Source: Denticeps clupeoides
Taxonomy: Eukaryota; Chordata; Actinopteri; Clupeiformes; Denticipitidae
Assembly: GCF_900700375.1 (NCBI RefSeq)
Contig: NC_041708.1
Location: forward strand, 37,253,204 to 37,317,203
DNA length: 64,000 nucleotides
Direction of reading: 5' to 3'
Shown here: piece by piece, positions 34,404 through 46,778 of the stretch
How positions within the stretch are numbered: position 1 is the stretch's first letter
Layout of the letters: the number at the start of each line of letters is the position of its first letter
Program-made: the position numbers and the translations under genes
The notes under the pieces: model-generated
The model's input: only the letters and a program-made list of their open reading frames with translations
The model's database searches: none
Told to the model about the DNA's origin: nothing

Positions 34404-36016
34404 AAATTCACTATTAAATACTACTTCTGGCATCATTTGTCTGTATTCTGAACTGAATTTGGATCTACCTACAAACTCAAGGGTGAAATCATCCCTGAAC
34501 ATGGGGTATATAAATGAAGCCTGAACACTTTCACGTTGCAACATTTTATTATCTTTCAGTACCAAATTGTAACTCTACGAGATGAAACACTACACCAATA
34601 ATAACTGAAACAAAAACAACTAACAAATAATAATAATAAATGGACTAGCAATAATGTATTTGATTTTTAGGTTATTACTGATCTGATATTTCAATATTTA
34701 ACTACTCTGCATTTTATGTATTCTCAGAATGTATATGAAGAATGCATATTTTTGTAAAATGTGTGCATGTTATTACATAAACTGAGTTATATCATACAGA
34801 TTGTCTGCAGACTTGTGTCTGGTTCACTGTAAATGCATACTTCCAGCATGCATCTATGAACTTTAACAAAACGGCCTAGGGTCAAACTCCTAACTTTAAT
34901 TGAGTAAAATGTAGAAATTCATAACTGAAATTTAACCAATGTTAAAAAAAATCTGTTCCTGTTGTGCACAAACATTGAACATACAATATATATTGGTCCC
35001 AACATCATAAAAATACCAACTTTAGAACATCATCAATTTTTTTCCCTGTTTAACACTAGAACACTAGAACTAGGTTTTTCTGACCCCCTCAGTCCTACCA
35101 GAGGTAGGCCAAATGGCCCCTTGATTTGAAGTCAAGTCAAGTCAAGTCAGCTTTATTGTCAATTCTGCCACATGTACAGGACATGCAGAGAATTGAAATT
35201 ACGTTACTCTCTGACCCATACAAGTAACATTAAATACAAAAACAGTAACAGTAACATTGAATACAAAGTATAAATACAATTAAAAAAAAAAAAAAAAACA
35301 AAAAAAAACAATATACAATTTTAAAAACACCATATACAAATAAGGGCACATGGTGGAGAGTGCAAAACCATGTAGTGCAACAGAGGTAAGTTTAAAGTGA
35401 CGAAGTGACAAGTGAGTGAAACTAAGAAACTAAGAACTCAGTCACAGACAATTGGCTCCCATTGATTTGTAAATGAGGCCCATTGGAATGTATCACTCCC
35501 CATCCCCCATTACCCGTTCTTTGTTCTGATATGTTCTGCTGCAATTGGGATAAGTATGTTAGTTAAAATTAGTTGTTAAAATTAGTTGTCAGATGGGGCT
35601 GTTCACCAAGATCAAGGTCAAAATATGGCTTCTGGATGTTTTGACTGAACTAACATGGCTAATATGCCAATTCCAGCTCTGCTATGTGACTAATGAATAA
35701 TTCATAATTCGAACATTATACTGGAAGTTCCAAGTATGTTGGCATATAATAATTGTTGAGCGAGGCATACATAAAATGACCAATTATGTCAACAAGAGAT
35801 TTGTGGAAAAAATTGTATCCAAAAAAAAATTCACAATTCTTATAACATGGAAATTAAGACCATATATTGTTCAAATTGTTATTAAATTAAAGCAAAAATA
35901 TGAACACAATTAAAAATGATAAAAATGTGCATTTTCTAGAAGCAATTTAAACCTGTATTAAAAGACAAAAATGTTAGCAAATGAATCTTCACCGCACTAT
36001 AGGCCTCTGTTGCATT
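34404..36016. other. Spacer between genes 10 and 11
   Basis: Besides the LINE piece at 35129-35461 I see AT-rich DNA and no gene. Confidence 0.6.
35129..35461 (-). mobile_element. 5'-truncated LINE 3' end
   Basis: On the minus strand it ends GACAATAAAGCTGACTTGAC with repeated ACTTG, a typical fish LINE terminus. It is flanked by the 8-bp direct repeat TTGATTTG (35121-35128, 35462-35469). An A-rich and T-rich tract lies inside. The host sequence around it (about 35043-35120, 35470-35600) may itself be an old repeat. Confidence 0.7.
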
Positions 36017-36140
36017 TTGCTGATTCTGGGTTTTATGCACAAAAGGTGGAACTTATTCTTTAGGTTTGGCCAGGTATAAATATAAGGGCGAGGGCCACAT
36101 GAGGTCAGTGCAGCAACAGCAGCCCAACAACTCTGACAAA
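36017..36140 (+). promoter_or_regulatory. Promoter of crystallin gene 11
   Basis: TTGCTGATTCTG at 36017-36028, ACAAAA at 36039-36044 and TATAAAT at 36075-36081. Confidence 0.62.
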
Positions 36141-36965
36141 ATGAGTAAAAACACCAACCCCACCAACATGAACATGGGAAGAGTAAGTGTTAAAATAATG
36201 TTAATATAATTTATATTACTATACTTGGGATCTCAGTTTGCTTCATAGATAACTGTACTTTGGACCTTTCAGGTCACCTTCTACGAGGACAGGAACTTCA
36301 TGGGACGTTCCTGGGACTGTATGGGTGACTGTTCTGACATGCACTCCTACATGAGCCGCTGCCACTCCTGCAGGGTGCACAGTGGCTGCTTCATGGCTTA
36401 TGATGGAGCCAACTACATGGGTAACAGCTACTTCATGAGGAGAGGAGACTATGGTGACTACATGAACATGTTTGGATGGAACAACTGCATCAGGTCCTGC
36501 CGCTGGATCCCCATGGTAAATATAAAAATTCTAACATGACATGACTGACATAAGATGAAATGCAATACAAATAAGATGATCCTTTATCCTTTATTAGTGA
36601 GAAGTAAAATATCTTAACTGGCTTTACTACTGGCCTTTATATTTATTGAGATTAAAATAAATTACATGCACTTATTTATACTACAGTACAGAGGAAACTA
36701 CAGAATGAGGATCTACGGCAGGGATAACTTTGGTGGACATATGCATGAGATGATGGACGACTGTGACAACTGCATGGACCGCTACCGCATGGACGGCTGC
36801 ATGTCCTGTCATGTGATGGACGGCCACTGGCTCATGTACGAGCAGCCCCACTACAGAGGCAGGATGTGGTACTTCGGACCTGGAGAGTACAGGAACTTCA
36901 TGAATATGGGCTGGGGCAACATGCGCTTCATGAGCATGAGGCGTATCATGGATTCCTATTATTAA
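36141..36965 (+). CDS. crygm: Gamma-M crystallin, gene 11
   Basis: Coding exons are 36141-36182, 36273-36515 and 36687-36965, 187 residues. The arm is [14 protein letters not shown]. Domain 2 begins with private sequence ([24 protein letters not shown]), then becomes nearly identical to the other genes, and ends SYY instead of SWY. Intron 2 is 171 bases against 83-107 elsewhere, because it holds a piece of an interspersed repeat that recurs at 38452. AATAAA lies at 37032-37037. Confidence 0.94.
36533..36605 (+). repeat. Interspersed repeat fragment in gene 11 intron 2
   Basis: CATGACTGACATAAG through CCTTTATTAGTG matches 38452-38505 closely, with a few substitutions. The family is unknown. 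Confidence 0.6.
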
Positions 36966-38110
36966 AACACTGACTGTTCAAAGAATATGTTTTTAAGGTG
37001 AAACGTGCAATAACTTCAGGAAAGATGTAGCAATAAACTCATTGAAAAATAATTTTACAGAGTGAAATCTATTTTGCTGACCCACAAACATGCAGATGTC
37101 ACACACAAAATTTTAAATTCACAACAAAATCTCAGAATCTCCTATTAAAACAAATTAAACAAATTAAAACAAATATAACAAATAAATAAAAAAACTACTA
37201 GCTGCAAATAAAAATTAAGTGTTTTGTGAAAGTCAGCTAAGCTCCTCCCAGTCCTCATACCCATTTACTTGAAATTGATCCAATCTTCTGTCAATGTAAA
37301 AAATTTATTTTTCTGTCTCATCATTTATTAGTTGGTCTTTGTTTTTCAGGTGTTTATTATTGGTCATATGCCGTCGTGCTCTACTTCAATCACACAATGA
37401 CTTGCTGATTTGTTTATTTACATTTTGGGTTTCACATTTCAACTTCAGACGTAATGATTGATTTGGAAAAAATTAGATTGTGCTGATATCCCTGAGAAGA
37501 ACAGCTTGGCAAAAGAAATGAACAGAATGAGGAGCTCCTATGGAGGCACCCCAAGCCATTTGTTGTTATTAATTGTCAAATTAAATGTCAAAAAACATTT
37601 GTTAATTTACGTGGATATTTTTAGACATATTTTTATGTACATTCTACATACATGCATTAGTAATGTAAAAAGGGGTCTGGGTTGATCAGGGCACAACTTT
37701 CATCCCAGCAGCAGTTATTTTTGTTATCCAAGATTCTTAATCTTGGAGTGGCTGACAAAACAAATGAAAATATCATAAAAGAAAATTTACAACATGCAAA
37801 AACTTAAACCAACCACTGACACAAGTCCACGGACATGTAAAATACTTTTACCAAAACAAAATTAAAGTAATTAAAGTAAAGTGAATGTTACACCATATGT
37901 GTTGTTTTGTGAGAAAAAAACTGGCCCCCTTTTGTGTTTCCTATGGCAAGTGTTTTGATTTTTTAAATCAATCCCCATCACCCCAAAACTATTTGATTGA
38001 AACAACATGCACTTCCTGTCAATCGTATCGTATCAGTCGTGAAAGGAAAAACTCTTTGACCAATCTATGAAACAAATTTACAAACAATCAAAACGGAAAG
38101 GGAAAGAATG

Positions 38111-38368
38111 TGTCATGATCTGGAGTTCGGTCCAGAGTTTCATGTTTGTCCTGGTTTATTGTGCTTCCTGATTGTTTTCACCCATGTATGATTGTATAAA
38201 TCTGCCCAGTTTGTGTTTGTTCGGGTTATTGTTACGTGATCTCTCCCCTGTGGTGTTCGCCATGTGTTAAACCCCTGTTTCGTGACGTCGTGTGTATGTG
38301 TCCTCGTTACTTTCCATGTCCAGCCATCGTTCCAGATCTACTGCCTCGCCATGTCAACCAGCATGACA
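38111..38368 (+). mobile_element. Solo LTR, same family as 647-915 (fossil)
   Basis: It starts TGTCATGATC and ends AGCATGACA, with TGTATAAATCTGCCC and GTTAAACCCCTG inside at the same places as in the other copies. Flanks GAATG and GTATG could be a decayed 5-bp target repeat. Confidence 0.7.
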
Positions 38369-38451
38369 GTATGATAGAAAGGAAGTAAAAAAAAATTTCA
38401 AAACAAAAATAATGACGAAACATCTTCGTCCATAAACCTTTATGACATGAC

Positions 38452-38560
38452 TGACATAAGACGAAACGCAATACAAATAAGATGATCCTTCATCCTTTAT
38501 TAGTGCCACAAGTGAGAAATTTACAATTATGATTGTCTTGGCACAATTGAGGGAGGAGCC
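38452..38560 (+). repeat. Second copy of the gene 11 intron repeat
   Basis: This shares CATGACTGACATAAG and the AATACAAATAAGATGATCC segment with 36533-36605 and extends further right (CACAAGTGAGAAATTTAC). Confidence 0.6.
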
Positions 38561-38669
38561 ACAAATCTGACATTGAAAACCAGATGAACTGTTTTTGACC
38601 AGATGAATAGTATTTGATATATGCATGATTTGTAAATAGTATTTGATCATGGTACAGGGGTGCTAGCGA

Positions 38670-39360
38670 AGCTTCAAGAGTTCACCACTTTTGAACAGAG
38701 GAGGGCAGCAACAGTTTTTCATTCATTCAGTCACTTGAAAAATTCTTCTAAGAGTACATACTTTTTACTTTTACTTGAGTACATTTGTGAATAAGAAACT
38801 CTGCTACATCGACTCGTTACATTTTAAACTATTTATTCCATACATTAGACATGCTTTATTTTTGCAAGACAGATGCCGCCAGTAGCTTTAACATATACGA
38901 TATATTCATATATACCATTCATACATAGCTACAATAATCACATAACACCGTTTCAACCAATCAGACATGGCCATGCAGTCACTTGACCACACACAAATGG
39001 TGGCATAGCATGACAAACTCGGAATGAAAAATGTCATATCCGACTGTGCTGACACAAAAAGCTTACAAAAAAAGTGATATTGAATTAGCATGAATTATAA
39101 TGAAATTAGCGTTATCGTTTAGCTGATTTATTGAATATATCAATGAAAACACATATAGTAAATATATATATATCATAATTATTATTAAATACCAGAACTA
39201 GCACATTAACATATTTCTTTCTCAATACATTATTTCTAAAAAAAAAATTAGATATTACAATCCAACAGTTACTCAGTACTTGAGTAGTCTTTTCACTACA
39301 TACTTTTGTACACTTACTTGAGCCATTTATATATTTTTCTGTATGTGGCACCTCACTGAA
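38670..39360. repeat. Probable interspersed repeat with ACTTGAGTA motifs
   Basis: TTTTACTTGAGTAC near 38770 and AGTACTTGAGTAG near 39275 are inverted or repeated signatures I associate with common fish non-autonomous DNA elements. Ends are not defined. Confidence 0.35.
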
Positions 39361-39833
39361 AAAATCTGGTCACTCCTGCCCTAAACTGTCCTCTTTTTCA
39401 CAATCTCAAATCTAGTCACCATAGATTCAAACAAATCATCATGTACAGTCTCCCTGTTTGATAGACACAAGGACTTCTGGTCTATCGTACCTTAACTTTA
39501 AGTTTTTAGTCCCTGCTTGTCAATTTGTTTCGGTGATTGGTAATGTTTCGCATGTTGTACATTTGTTTTATTTCTACTATTTTTTTCTAGAAAGTTTTAA
39601 TTTATTTTACAAATTGTTAATTTTTTTTGCACTTGTCAGCCACCATATAATCTACAACTTTAATTACGATCCAAAACATTAGCCAAAAATTATTATATAC
39701 ATAGTGAAATAATATATAACTATTGGTTTTACATTGAAATGTGCCTTTTAAAAACAGCATATCACTATAAACATATTTCACTGAGCTTTCAAACAGGTTT
39801 CATGGTCACCTTTCGGCAGGCCTTTGTTCCATT

Positions 39834-39956
39834 TTGCTTAGTCAGTCAGTTATACACAATAGGACTTGCTTATTTTTGGTGTTTGGCCAACTATATAAGT
39901 ACGAGCAGAACCCAGAGGGGAGCAGTGCAGCAACAGCAGGCAAACGGTCCAGAAAA
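39834..39956 (+). promoter_or_regulatory. Promoter of crystallin gene 12
   Basis: TTGCTTAGTCAG at 39834-39845 (strong MARE half), ACAATA at 39856-39861 and TATATAAG at 39892-39899. Confidence 0.7.
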
Positions 39957-40698
39957 ATGAGCAACACCGACAGCGCCACCAACATGAACATGGGCAGGGT
40001 AGGTTTGTTAACATACCATGATTGTTTTTCTTGTTATTGGAATTGTATTAGAATACGCCTTTTTTTAACATTTAGGTCACCTTCTACGAGGAGAAGAACT
40101 TCATGGGACGTTCCTGGGACTGTATGGGCGACTGTGCCGACATGCACTCCTACATGAGCCGCTGCCACTCCTGCAGGGTGCACAGTGGCTGCTTCATGGT
40201 CTACGACCAGGCCAACTACATGGGTAACAGCTACTTCATGAGGAGGGGCGAGTATGGTGACTACATGAACATGTTTGGTTGGAACAACTGCATCAGGTCC
40301 TGCCGCTATATCCCCATGGTAAATCTAATATGTTTCTTATGTTTTTTTAATTTGGATTCAAAATGTTTTGGAGATGATAAGCATGTTGATGCTTATTTCT
40401 GTCATTTATGATCTAACAGTACAGAGGAAACTACAGAATGAGGATCTACGACAGGGATAACTTTGGAGGCCAGATGCACGAGTTCATGGACGACTGTGAC
40501 AACTGCATGGACCGCTACCGCATGAACGGCTGCATGTCCTGTCATGTGATGGACGGCCACTGGCTCATGTACGAGCAGCCCCACTACAGAGGCAGGATGT
40601 GGTACTTCGGACCTGGAGAGTACAGGAACTTCATGAATATGGGCTGGGGCAACATGCGCTTCATGAGCATGAGGCGTATCATGGATTCCTGGTACTAA
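39957..40698 (+). CDS. crygm: Gamma-M crystallin, gene 12
   Basis: Coding exons are 39957-39998, 40076-40318 and 40420-40698, 187 residues, arm [14 protein letters not shown]. Domain 1 has FYEEKNF, CADMHS and DQANYMG. Domain 2 starts [14 protein letters not shown] and ends RRIMDSWY. The intron 1 acceptor is TTTAG rather than the usual CAG. AATAAA lies at 40729-40734. Confidence 0.95.
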
Positions 40699-40988
40699 GA
40701 TGCTGAATATTTTTATGTCATAAAAAATAATAAACAATTCAGGACATTTTAAGAGTGGATTCTAAGAGTGTTTTTGAGAAGCCTACCAACTGTCACAATT
40801 ATTGCATTACCTACCATGCTCACATATAATAAAGACATAGACATACAGAATTGAAACAAAGTTTACACATATTGATCGCGTTGCTCCAAATAACATTCAG
40901 TTTCTTCAAAAAACGAGAATCTGAAGTATTTTCTATAATTCAAATTGTATATAAAAAAGTTAGAATTTTATAGTACTATAAAAAAAAT

Positions 40989-40990
<2 letters not shown>

Positions 40991-41065
<75 letters not shown>

Positions 41066-41094
41066 TATATATATACATACATACATATATATAT
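40991..41094. repeat. (CA)n/(TA)n microsatellite
   Basis: ACAT repeats lead into about 55 bases of CA and then mixed TA and ACAT. The open frames over it on both strands are artefacts. Confidence 0.95.
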
Positions 41095-41451
41095 GACAAT
41101 GGCAATGCACTTCATTCAACCATTCAAATAGCCAGTATACACAACCCAGACATTCAGTACAAGATGCTGTCAATGTAGACTCTGAAAAACAACTCACTGG
41201 ACACAAGGCACGGGCCAGGTCACAGGACATCAACACATACTCATCTTGTCGATGTGGAGCTGACATGAAGAAACGAAGGACATATAAAAAAAAAAGGTCA
41301 ATTTGTTGATCTGGCCTGATAATTATCAAAATATCAAGGCCAACCCACAGAGAATCCACCTCTCAACTTAAATGACTTAAAGGATTCGCTGCTTTCCGCA
41401 TCATAAAATGTTCTTGATGAGTCCATAACTTGACATATCAACGCTGATAAA

Positions 41452-41553
41452 GTGAAGTGATTGTCACATGTGATACACATGCAGCACAACACACGGTGCA
41501 CACAGTGAAATTTGTTCTCAGCATTTAACCCATCACCCTGAGTGAGCAGTGGT
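41452..41553 (-). mobile_element. SINE family B fragment
   Basis: Reverse orientation, tail GTGAAGTGATTGTCAC at the left and ACCCATCACCCTGAGTGAG at the right. The tRNA head is missing. Confidence 0.7.
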
Positions 41554-42281
41554 AGAAAGTGGAGTGATTATGTGGTAGAAAGGGGATCTACACAATGTTA
41601 GGGAGGGGTGACTGTGTAACTTATGGTCAAGTGTCAAGTGATTATTTCCATTCACAAAATACACTTTGCGCCACCAAATGAACAATTTACTGGCAAAATT
41701 AAGTTACATCACCATGCATTTTGGATGCAGAAAGATAAACCCACTCCACATTTGACTTTATTTGTTCACAGAAAACAAAACCAACTTTGTGCAAGTTGTG
41801 AAGAAATGCCTCCTATGAGCAAATGCATTTTGTGGATGAAATGAAATTTTGCAGACAAAAAAAAAAACCCAGTCCTATTTACAATACTGATTCTATCCAC
41901 AAAATGGCTGATCCTTTTGTCAGTTTGGTGAACATCGTGAATCACTGTGTTTGTTTTTATGTGAAAAAATATGACTTCTTGGTTTTCTTTACAAAATGTG
42001 AAGGTGGAATGCAGTGTAGTAGGGCCAGCAGGAAATTTTTTATTTACAATGTCAAGGTCAGCTTTTCAAAAAACAATTTTATTTTAAGGTCCAGCTACTG
42101 TATTAGAGTTTCTATTGAGTTCTCTGGTTCTAAAGAACACAGTCTCATAGCTAATCATATTGACAGGTTATCACGCTGTGGCAACCTGAATATGATCTAA
42201 CACATGATTATTGTTTTTTGCTGAACTTTGAGGTTCACCCATCCATGTTACCTTCACCTTTCTCTGGGCCTCTGTTTCATT
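41554..42281. other. Spacer between genes 12 and 13
   Basis: Nothing I can identify. Frames of about 70 to 125 codons lie here, but none resembles a known protein. Confidence 0.4.
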
Positions 42282-42391
42282 TTGCTGGATCAGATATTCA
42301 CAATGAGGCAGCACATGCCTTTTAGGTATAAAAGTAAGGGTTAAACCAGCAGGAGCTCAGTGCAGCAACAGCAGCCTCAACAATTTGGAAA
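42282..42391 (+). promoter_or_regulatory. Promoter of crystallin gene 13 (compressed)
   Basis: TTGCTGGATCAG at 42282-42293, ACAATG at 42300-42305 and TATAAAA at 42327-42333. The three sites are 18 and 27 bases apart instead of 22 and 36. Confidence 0.62.
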
Positions 42392-43186
42392 ATGAGTAAC
42401 ACCAGCAGCTCAACCAACATGAACATGGGAAGGGTGAGGAAAGATCTGAGATGGTTGACAAGTATTTCACTTGCTGACATAATGCTGCAATTTACATGTT
42501 GTAGATATATTACACATAAATATAAACCATTTACAGTCTGTAAATTATTTTTTCCAGGTCACCTTCTATGAGGACAGGAACTTCATGGGACGTTCCTGGG
42601 ACTGTATGGGTGACTGTCCCGACATGCACTCCTACATGAGCCGCTGCCACTCCTGCAGGGTGCACAGTGGCTGCTTCATGGTCTACGACCAGGCCAACTA
42701 CATGGGTAACGGCTACTTCATGAGGAGGGGCGAGTACGGTGACTACATGAACATGTTTGGATGGAACAACTGCATCAGGTCCTGCCGCTGGATCCCCATG
42801 GTAAGCATTTACAATTCAAAACTGGAAATCTACCAAAAAACACCAAATATGCTTTGTTACAAGTTTGCATGGTATCCATATCTCATGATGTTCCTTACGT
42901 GAAACAGTACAGAGGAAACTACAGAATGAGGATCTACGAGAGGGATAACTTCGGAGGACAGATGTACGAGTTCATGGACGACTGTGACAACTGCATGGAC
43001 CGCTACCGCATGAACGGCTGCATGTCCTGTCATGTGATGGACGGCCACTGGCTCATGTATGAGCAGCCCCACTACAGAGGCAGGATGTGGTACTTCGGAC
43101 CTGGAGAGTACAGGAACTTCAGACAGATGGGCTGGGGCAACATGCGCTTCATGAGCATGAGGCGTGTCATGGATTCCTGGTACTAA
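42392..43186 (+). CDS. crygm: Gamma-M crystallin, gene 13 (last of the cluster)
   Basis: Coding exons are 42392-42433, 42558-42800 and 42908-43186, 187 residues, arm [14 protein letters not shown]. Domain 1 has [17 protein letters not shown] and CRWIPM. Domain 2 starts IYERDN and alone in the cluster has NFRQMGWG in place of NFMNMGWG. The poly(A) signal AATAAA (43186-43191) overlaps the last base of the stop codon, so the 3' UTR must be extremely short. It runs tail-to-tail with adarb2. Confidence 0.95.
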
Positions 43187-43191
43187 ATAAA

Positions 43192-43622
43192 AGAACATTT
43201 TAATTTCTTAATTAAATACAAAAAATATATATCTATATATTGACTGGCTGTATTTATTTACCTACGGTTAAATACTGTTCTCATTTTTGTTTTGCTGATG
43301 GGAACAGAACATTTATTTATTTACAGCACATTTTCCAAACCATTTTCAATACTTAAATAGAAAATGTTGCTATTTTCTACATGAATTTGCATTTATTAAT
43401 TCCATAATGTCTTACACATTTAACATAAATCACTATTTACAGTTACTTACTGCTATTACTAAATTGCTCAAACTTTTAATAGTCATATAAACAGTTAATG
43501 ATCTTATTTTCACAATCGATTAAAACCTCAAATTCCAACGTTTTATTCATAATGCTCTATAGCATTTGTGAAAATGACCTACTAGGTTTAATAAGAAATC
43601 AAATGACCAAATTAAATAGTTC

Positions 43623-43662
<40 letters not shown>

Positions 43663-46589
43663 TACATAACATATATATATATATTTTTTTTTGTCATTTG
43701 AAGTATTCGTTCTGATAGTCAGTACCGCTTTTTAATTGGACAAGATTCAACCACAATACATGTTTCTCATGTTTCAGTCTATGAACGGCTGAGCTGCATA
43801 AATATCCTGTTTCCTTTCCTGGTTGCTCTTGAATTTTCATTCAGCTAAATTTCAACTGAATACATGAACAGAGCCTGAATAGCCCAGAAACCTAGATCAA
43901 GGGCTTCTCTTGCACAACATTTAGTCATTTGAACAAGCAGAGCTGTCACAATGAAGGTTAAGTAACCCATTGTTATTAAAAGCCCAGGATTCACACGTGA
44001 AGACAAAAGGTAAAGCACGTTTTAAAAAAGTACATACAAAGCAGTGTCACGCCATCATCCTCTCTGGGAGGCATGAAAAGAAAGTAACAAAGGTTGCAGA
44101 GAAAAGGGGGAACTGACTGGTATATTATATAATGATGAATGGTGGTCCTGCACAAAGGTGATCCTGACAACAGAAAGCTAATTTGGCGAAGTACTGAGCA
44201 GCAGGAGCTAAATTCTGAGGTTAGTCCAGCGCTAAACTGTATTTGCATAATTTAATACAGAATCTAAATTATTTATTGGGTTATATTGATTAATACTGAT
44301 TAATTTTGATTGATTATATTGATTATTTGGGTTGTAGTAGCCTATTGGGTAAAACACTTGCCCATAAACCAAAAGACCACAAACCCCACTTACTACCATC
44401 GTGTGTCTCCAGGGGGACTGTCCCAGTCACTACTGATTGCATGTGGCTCTGAGAAAGGGCATCGGATAATATCAGTCACATTAAGAACTTAATTCACTAA
44501 AAATAATAATAATAAAAAATAAAATTGAATGTAAAGTGTATTTTAAATCACAGTTTTGGTTTCAATTGTGATGATGTCCCTGTTTCCTTTTATTGTATTC
44601 CAATAAAATTTTGGGTGAACTATCAATTAAAATGTTAGTTCAACAAATGTTCTAAAGATTTTTGCGTCAAAGATGCACACCCAATTCGCTAAATATAATA
44701 TATTTGCCAAACCAGAAGCAGCACTTGTGTAATATACCAGATAAATAAAAAATGCAGATAAAAGTGGTCTTTCTGAATCTGAAAAAGAAATGAAGAAGTG
44801 GATAAAACCAGCAAGCCACCATGGTTAAGAGGTTTTCTTTTTTATTGACATTAACAAACATTCACTTTTAAGGTTTCATTGAGGTGCAATGTACAGACCT
44901 TAACAGCATATTTTCTCACATTTAAATTTACACCTTACTTAACACCTTTTCTATTTCTCAATTCATTTTTTTGTCCCTTTTTACAATTGTATTTATTTAT
45001 TAATTTTCTTACAAAATATACAGTCAATATTACAATATTGCCATTCAATCATGCCTTTAGTACTACATATCTATTAATATAGATATCTAATTTAGGCTGT
45101 ATGGGTAATTTTAGTCTTCGCATAATTGTATTACGTCAATGAAACAACAAAAATGTGGAAATCTTAAGGTGAGGAAATATGCACAGAGGTGAGATCATGA
45201 TTATCAGACTACTTTAATTGGGGTTCATCTTACCTTAATAAAGATATCTCTTACACACCAAAAAATATCAATCTAAAACAAATCTGCTAGAGTCGTGGAG
45301 TTCTCTGTGGACTTTCTATACATGAAATCTAGGATCGGGAGCAGTAAGCAGAGGATTCAGTGACAAAAAAAAAACCTTTTTGGTAGCATCTCTCGAGGCC
45401 TTAAAATACAGTATGATACATTAAATTATTGAAATGATAAAGAAACTATAACTGGCTTAGTCCTAATTGGTCCTAATGAAAGTGGTCAGCAGAGCCCACA
45501 ATTGCTACAAAATTCCAATTTAATTAAACATAAAATGCAGAATAGGAGGAAAAACAATGAGTGAATCAGTGTTGGGAATAAAATGTGGGCCTGGAATCAC
45601 GGTGGGCGCTCATCTAAAACACACCACTAGGTGTCCCTGTTACTACAAACATTATAGAAGGTGAACCAAAGGAAAAGAATGTCAATAGAGACAATATTAA
45701 ATAAAAACAAGTATTCATTAGAGTGGGAGATAGGGACAGAATATAACACAGGCAGGTAAATCATTTCATACTCACACCTTGGGGCAGGTAGACGGGGGAA
45801 GAAAGGAAGAAGAGGTGAGATGAGGACAGCAGGGATAAACAGGGCCTTTCTCTCGGCCGGTGTTTTAATAACTTTAATATGAATCATCGGTGCCCATTAG
45901 AACGGTGTGAAATGACCTCTCCTACACTCAGATGCGGCTCGTGAGGCGGAACACTTTGCGCATTGTACTTCGTCCAGGAACATTTTCCCCTTAATGTCAC
46001 CCTGCTTCCTGCACTGTGTTTTCTCACCATGGAGGGGCAAAAAAAAAGCATAAAATAAGTGAACATAATCGAAGCACGGGGTGTTAAAACGGCCAAACAC
46101 CGTACAAAAGGGCCGTGTGCTGTTCTGTGGTGACATGGTCCTCCTTAATGACACCATTTGTATTAGCCAGTCACCGCTACCTCTTATTTGTGGCTCTTTT
46201 ATTCCCACGGCCGCACAGAGGGAAAGCGGGGAAGGGGGCGAATTAACCTGCCTTTGCAATGTCAAACTCCACTCCTGTTGTGTTATTTTTTTTTTTTTTT
46301 GGGGCGGGCATAGCGCCGGCCGCTACGAGGTGCATGGCGCCCCGCTCTGCTGTCACGCGTCACGTTGACAGGCTCTGTAATTGGACACCGTGCCCGGAGG
46401 TCCGCAGGGGCCGGCCGTCCAGCAACAGCTGACAAGATGGCGGCCACTCTGCGCGTCGGTGAAGGTTAACACACTTAGCCTACGACGGCCTTGGGCGAAG
46501 ACACAAGGAGAATGGAGGAGAGGCGGAAGGAGTTACGGGGTTCCTGAAGATCGGTGGAGGAACAGCACCCCTCCCTGACCCCGCCCGGC
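43192..46589. other. Convergent intergenic region, crystallin 13 to adarb2
   Basis: It contains a decayed family A SINE at 44334-44480 and otherwise no gene that I can support. The right part (about 45600-46589) is the likely 3' UTR of adarb2, but I see no decisive poly(A) site on the minus strand. A 122-codon minus frame at 45897-46265 has no recognised relative. Confidence 0.5.
43622..43690. repeat. TA-rich microsatellite
   Basis: Runs of ATAT broken by TTTTTACATAAC. Confidence 0.85.
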
Positions 46590-46778
46590 TCACGCAGCAG
46601 CCAGGAAGTGGTCCTGCTCGGGCGGCTTCCTCACCCAGGTGCCCAGTCCCGTCTCCTGCAGCGAGCGGAACCACTGCTGCTTCACAGTCTGGTAGTGGCT
46701 CGCCGCCTGCTTTGCCTCACAGTACAGCGGTGACGGAGGCTCGGCCTGACCCGTGGTCACCACCGCGTGGCCATTTAA
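46590..46778 (-). CDS. adarb2: adarb2 last coding exon
   Basis: 189 bp, from [15 protein letters not shown] through [19 protein letters not shown] to [12 protein letters not shown] and TGA. The acceptor is TCCGTAG. The C-terminus is one of the signatures that set ADARB2 apart from ADARB1, whose end is different. Confidence 0.92.
   Translation of the reverse strand, partial: LNGHAVVTTGQAEPPSPLYCEAKQAASHYQTVKQQWFRSLQETGLGTWVRKPPEQDHFLAAA

Noticed and set aside
35043-35600. A piggyBac-like MITE hosting the LINE at 35129-35461
   Set aside because: The left end (TTAACACTAGAAC) is suggestive, but I cannot find a matching right end.
40945-41359. Frames rich in His/Thr or Cys/Val on the two strands
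   Set aside because: They are translations of the (CA)n microsatellite and flanks.
45897-46265. 122-codon minus-strand frame past the adarb2 stop
   Set aside because: No recognisable protein; it probably lies in the 3' UTR.
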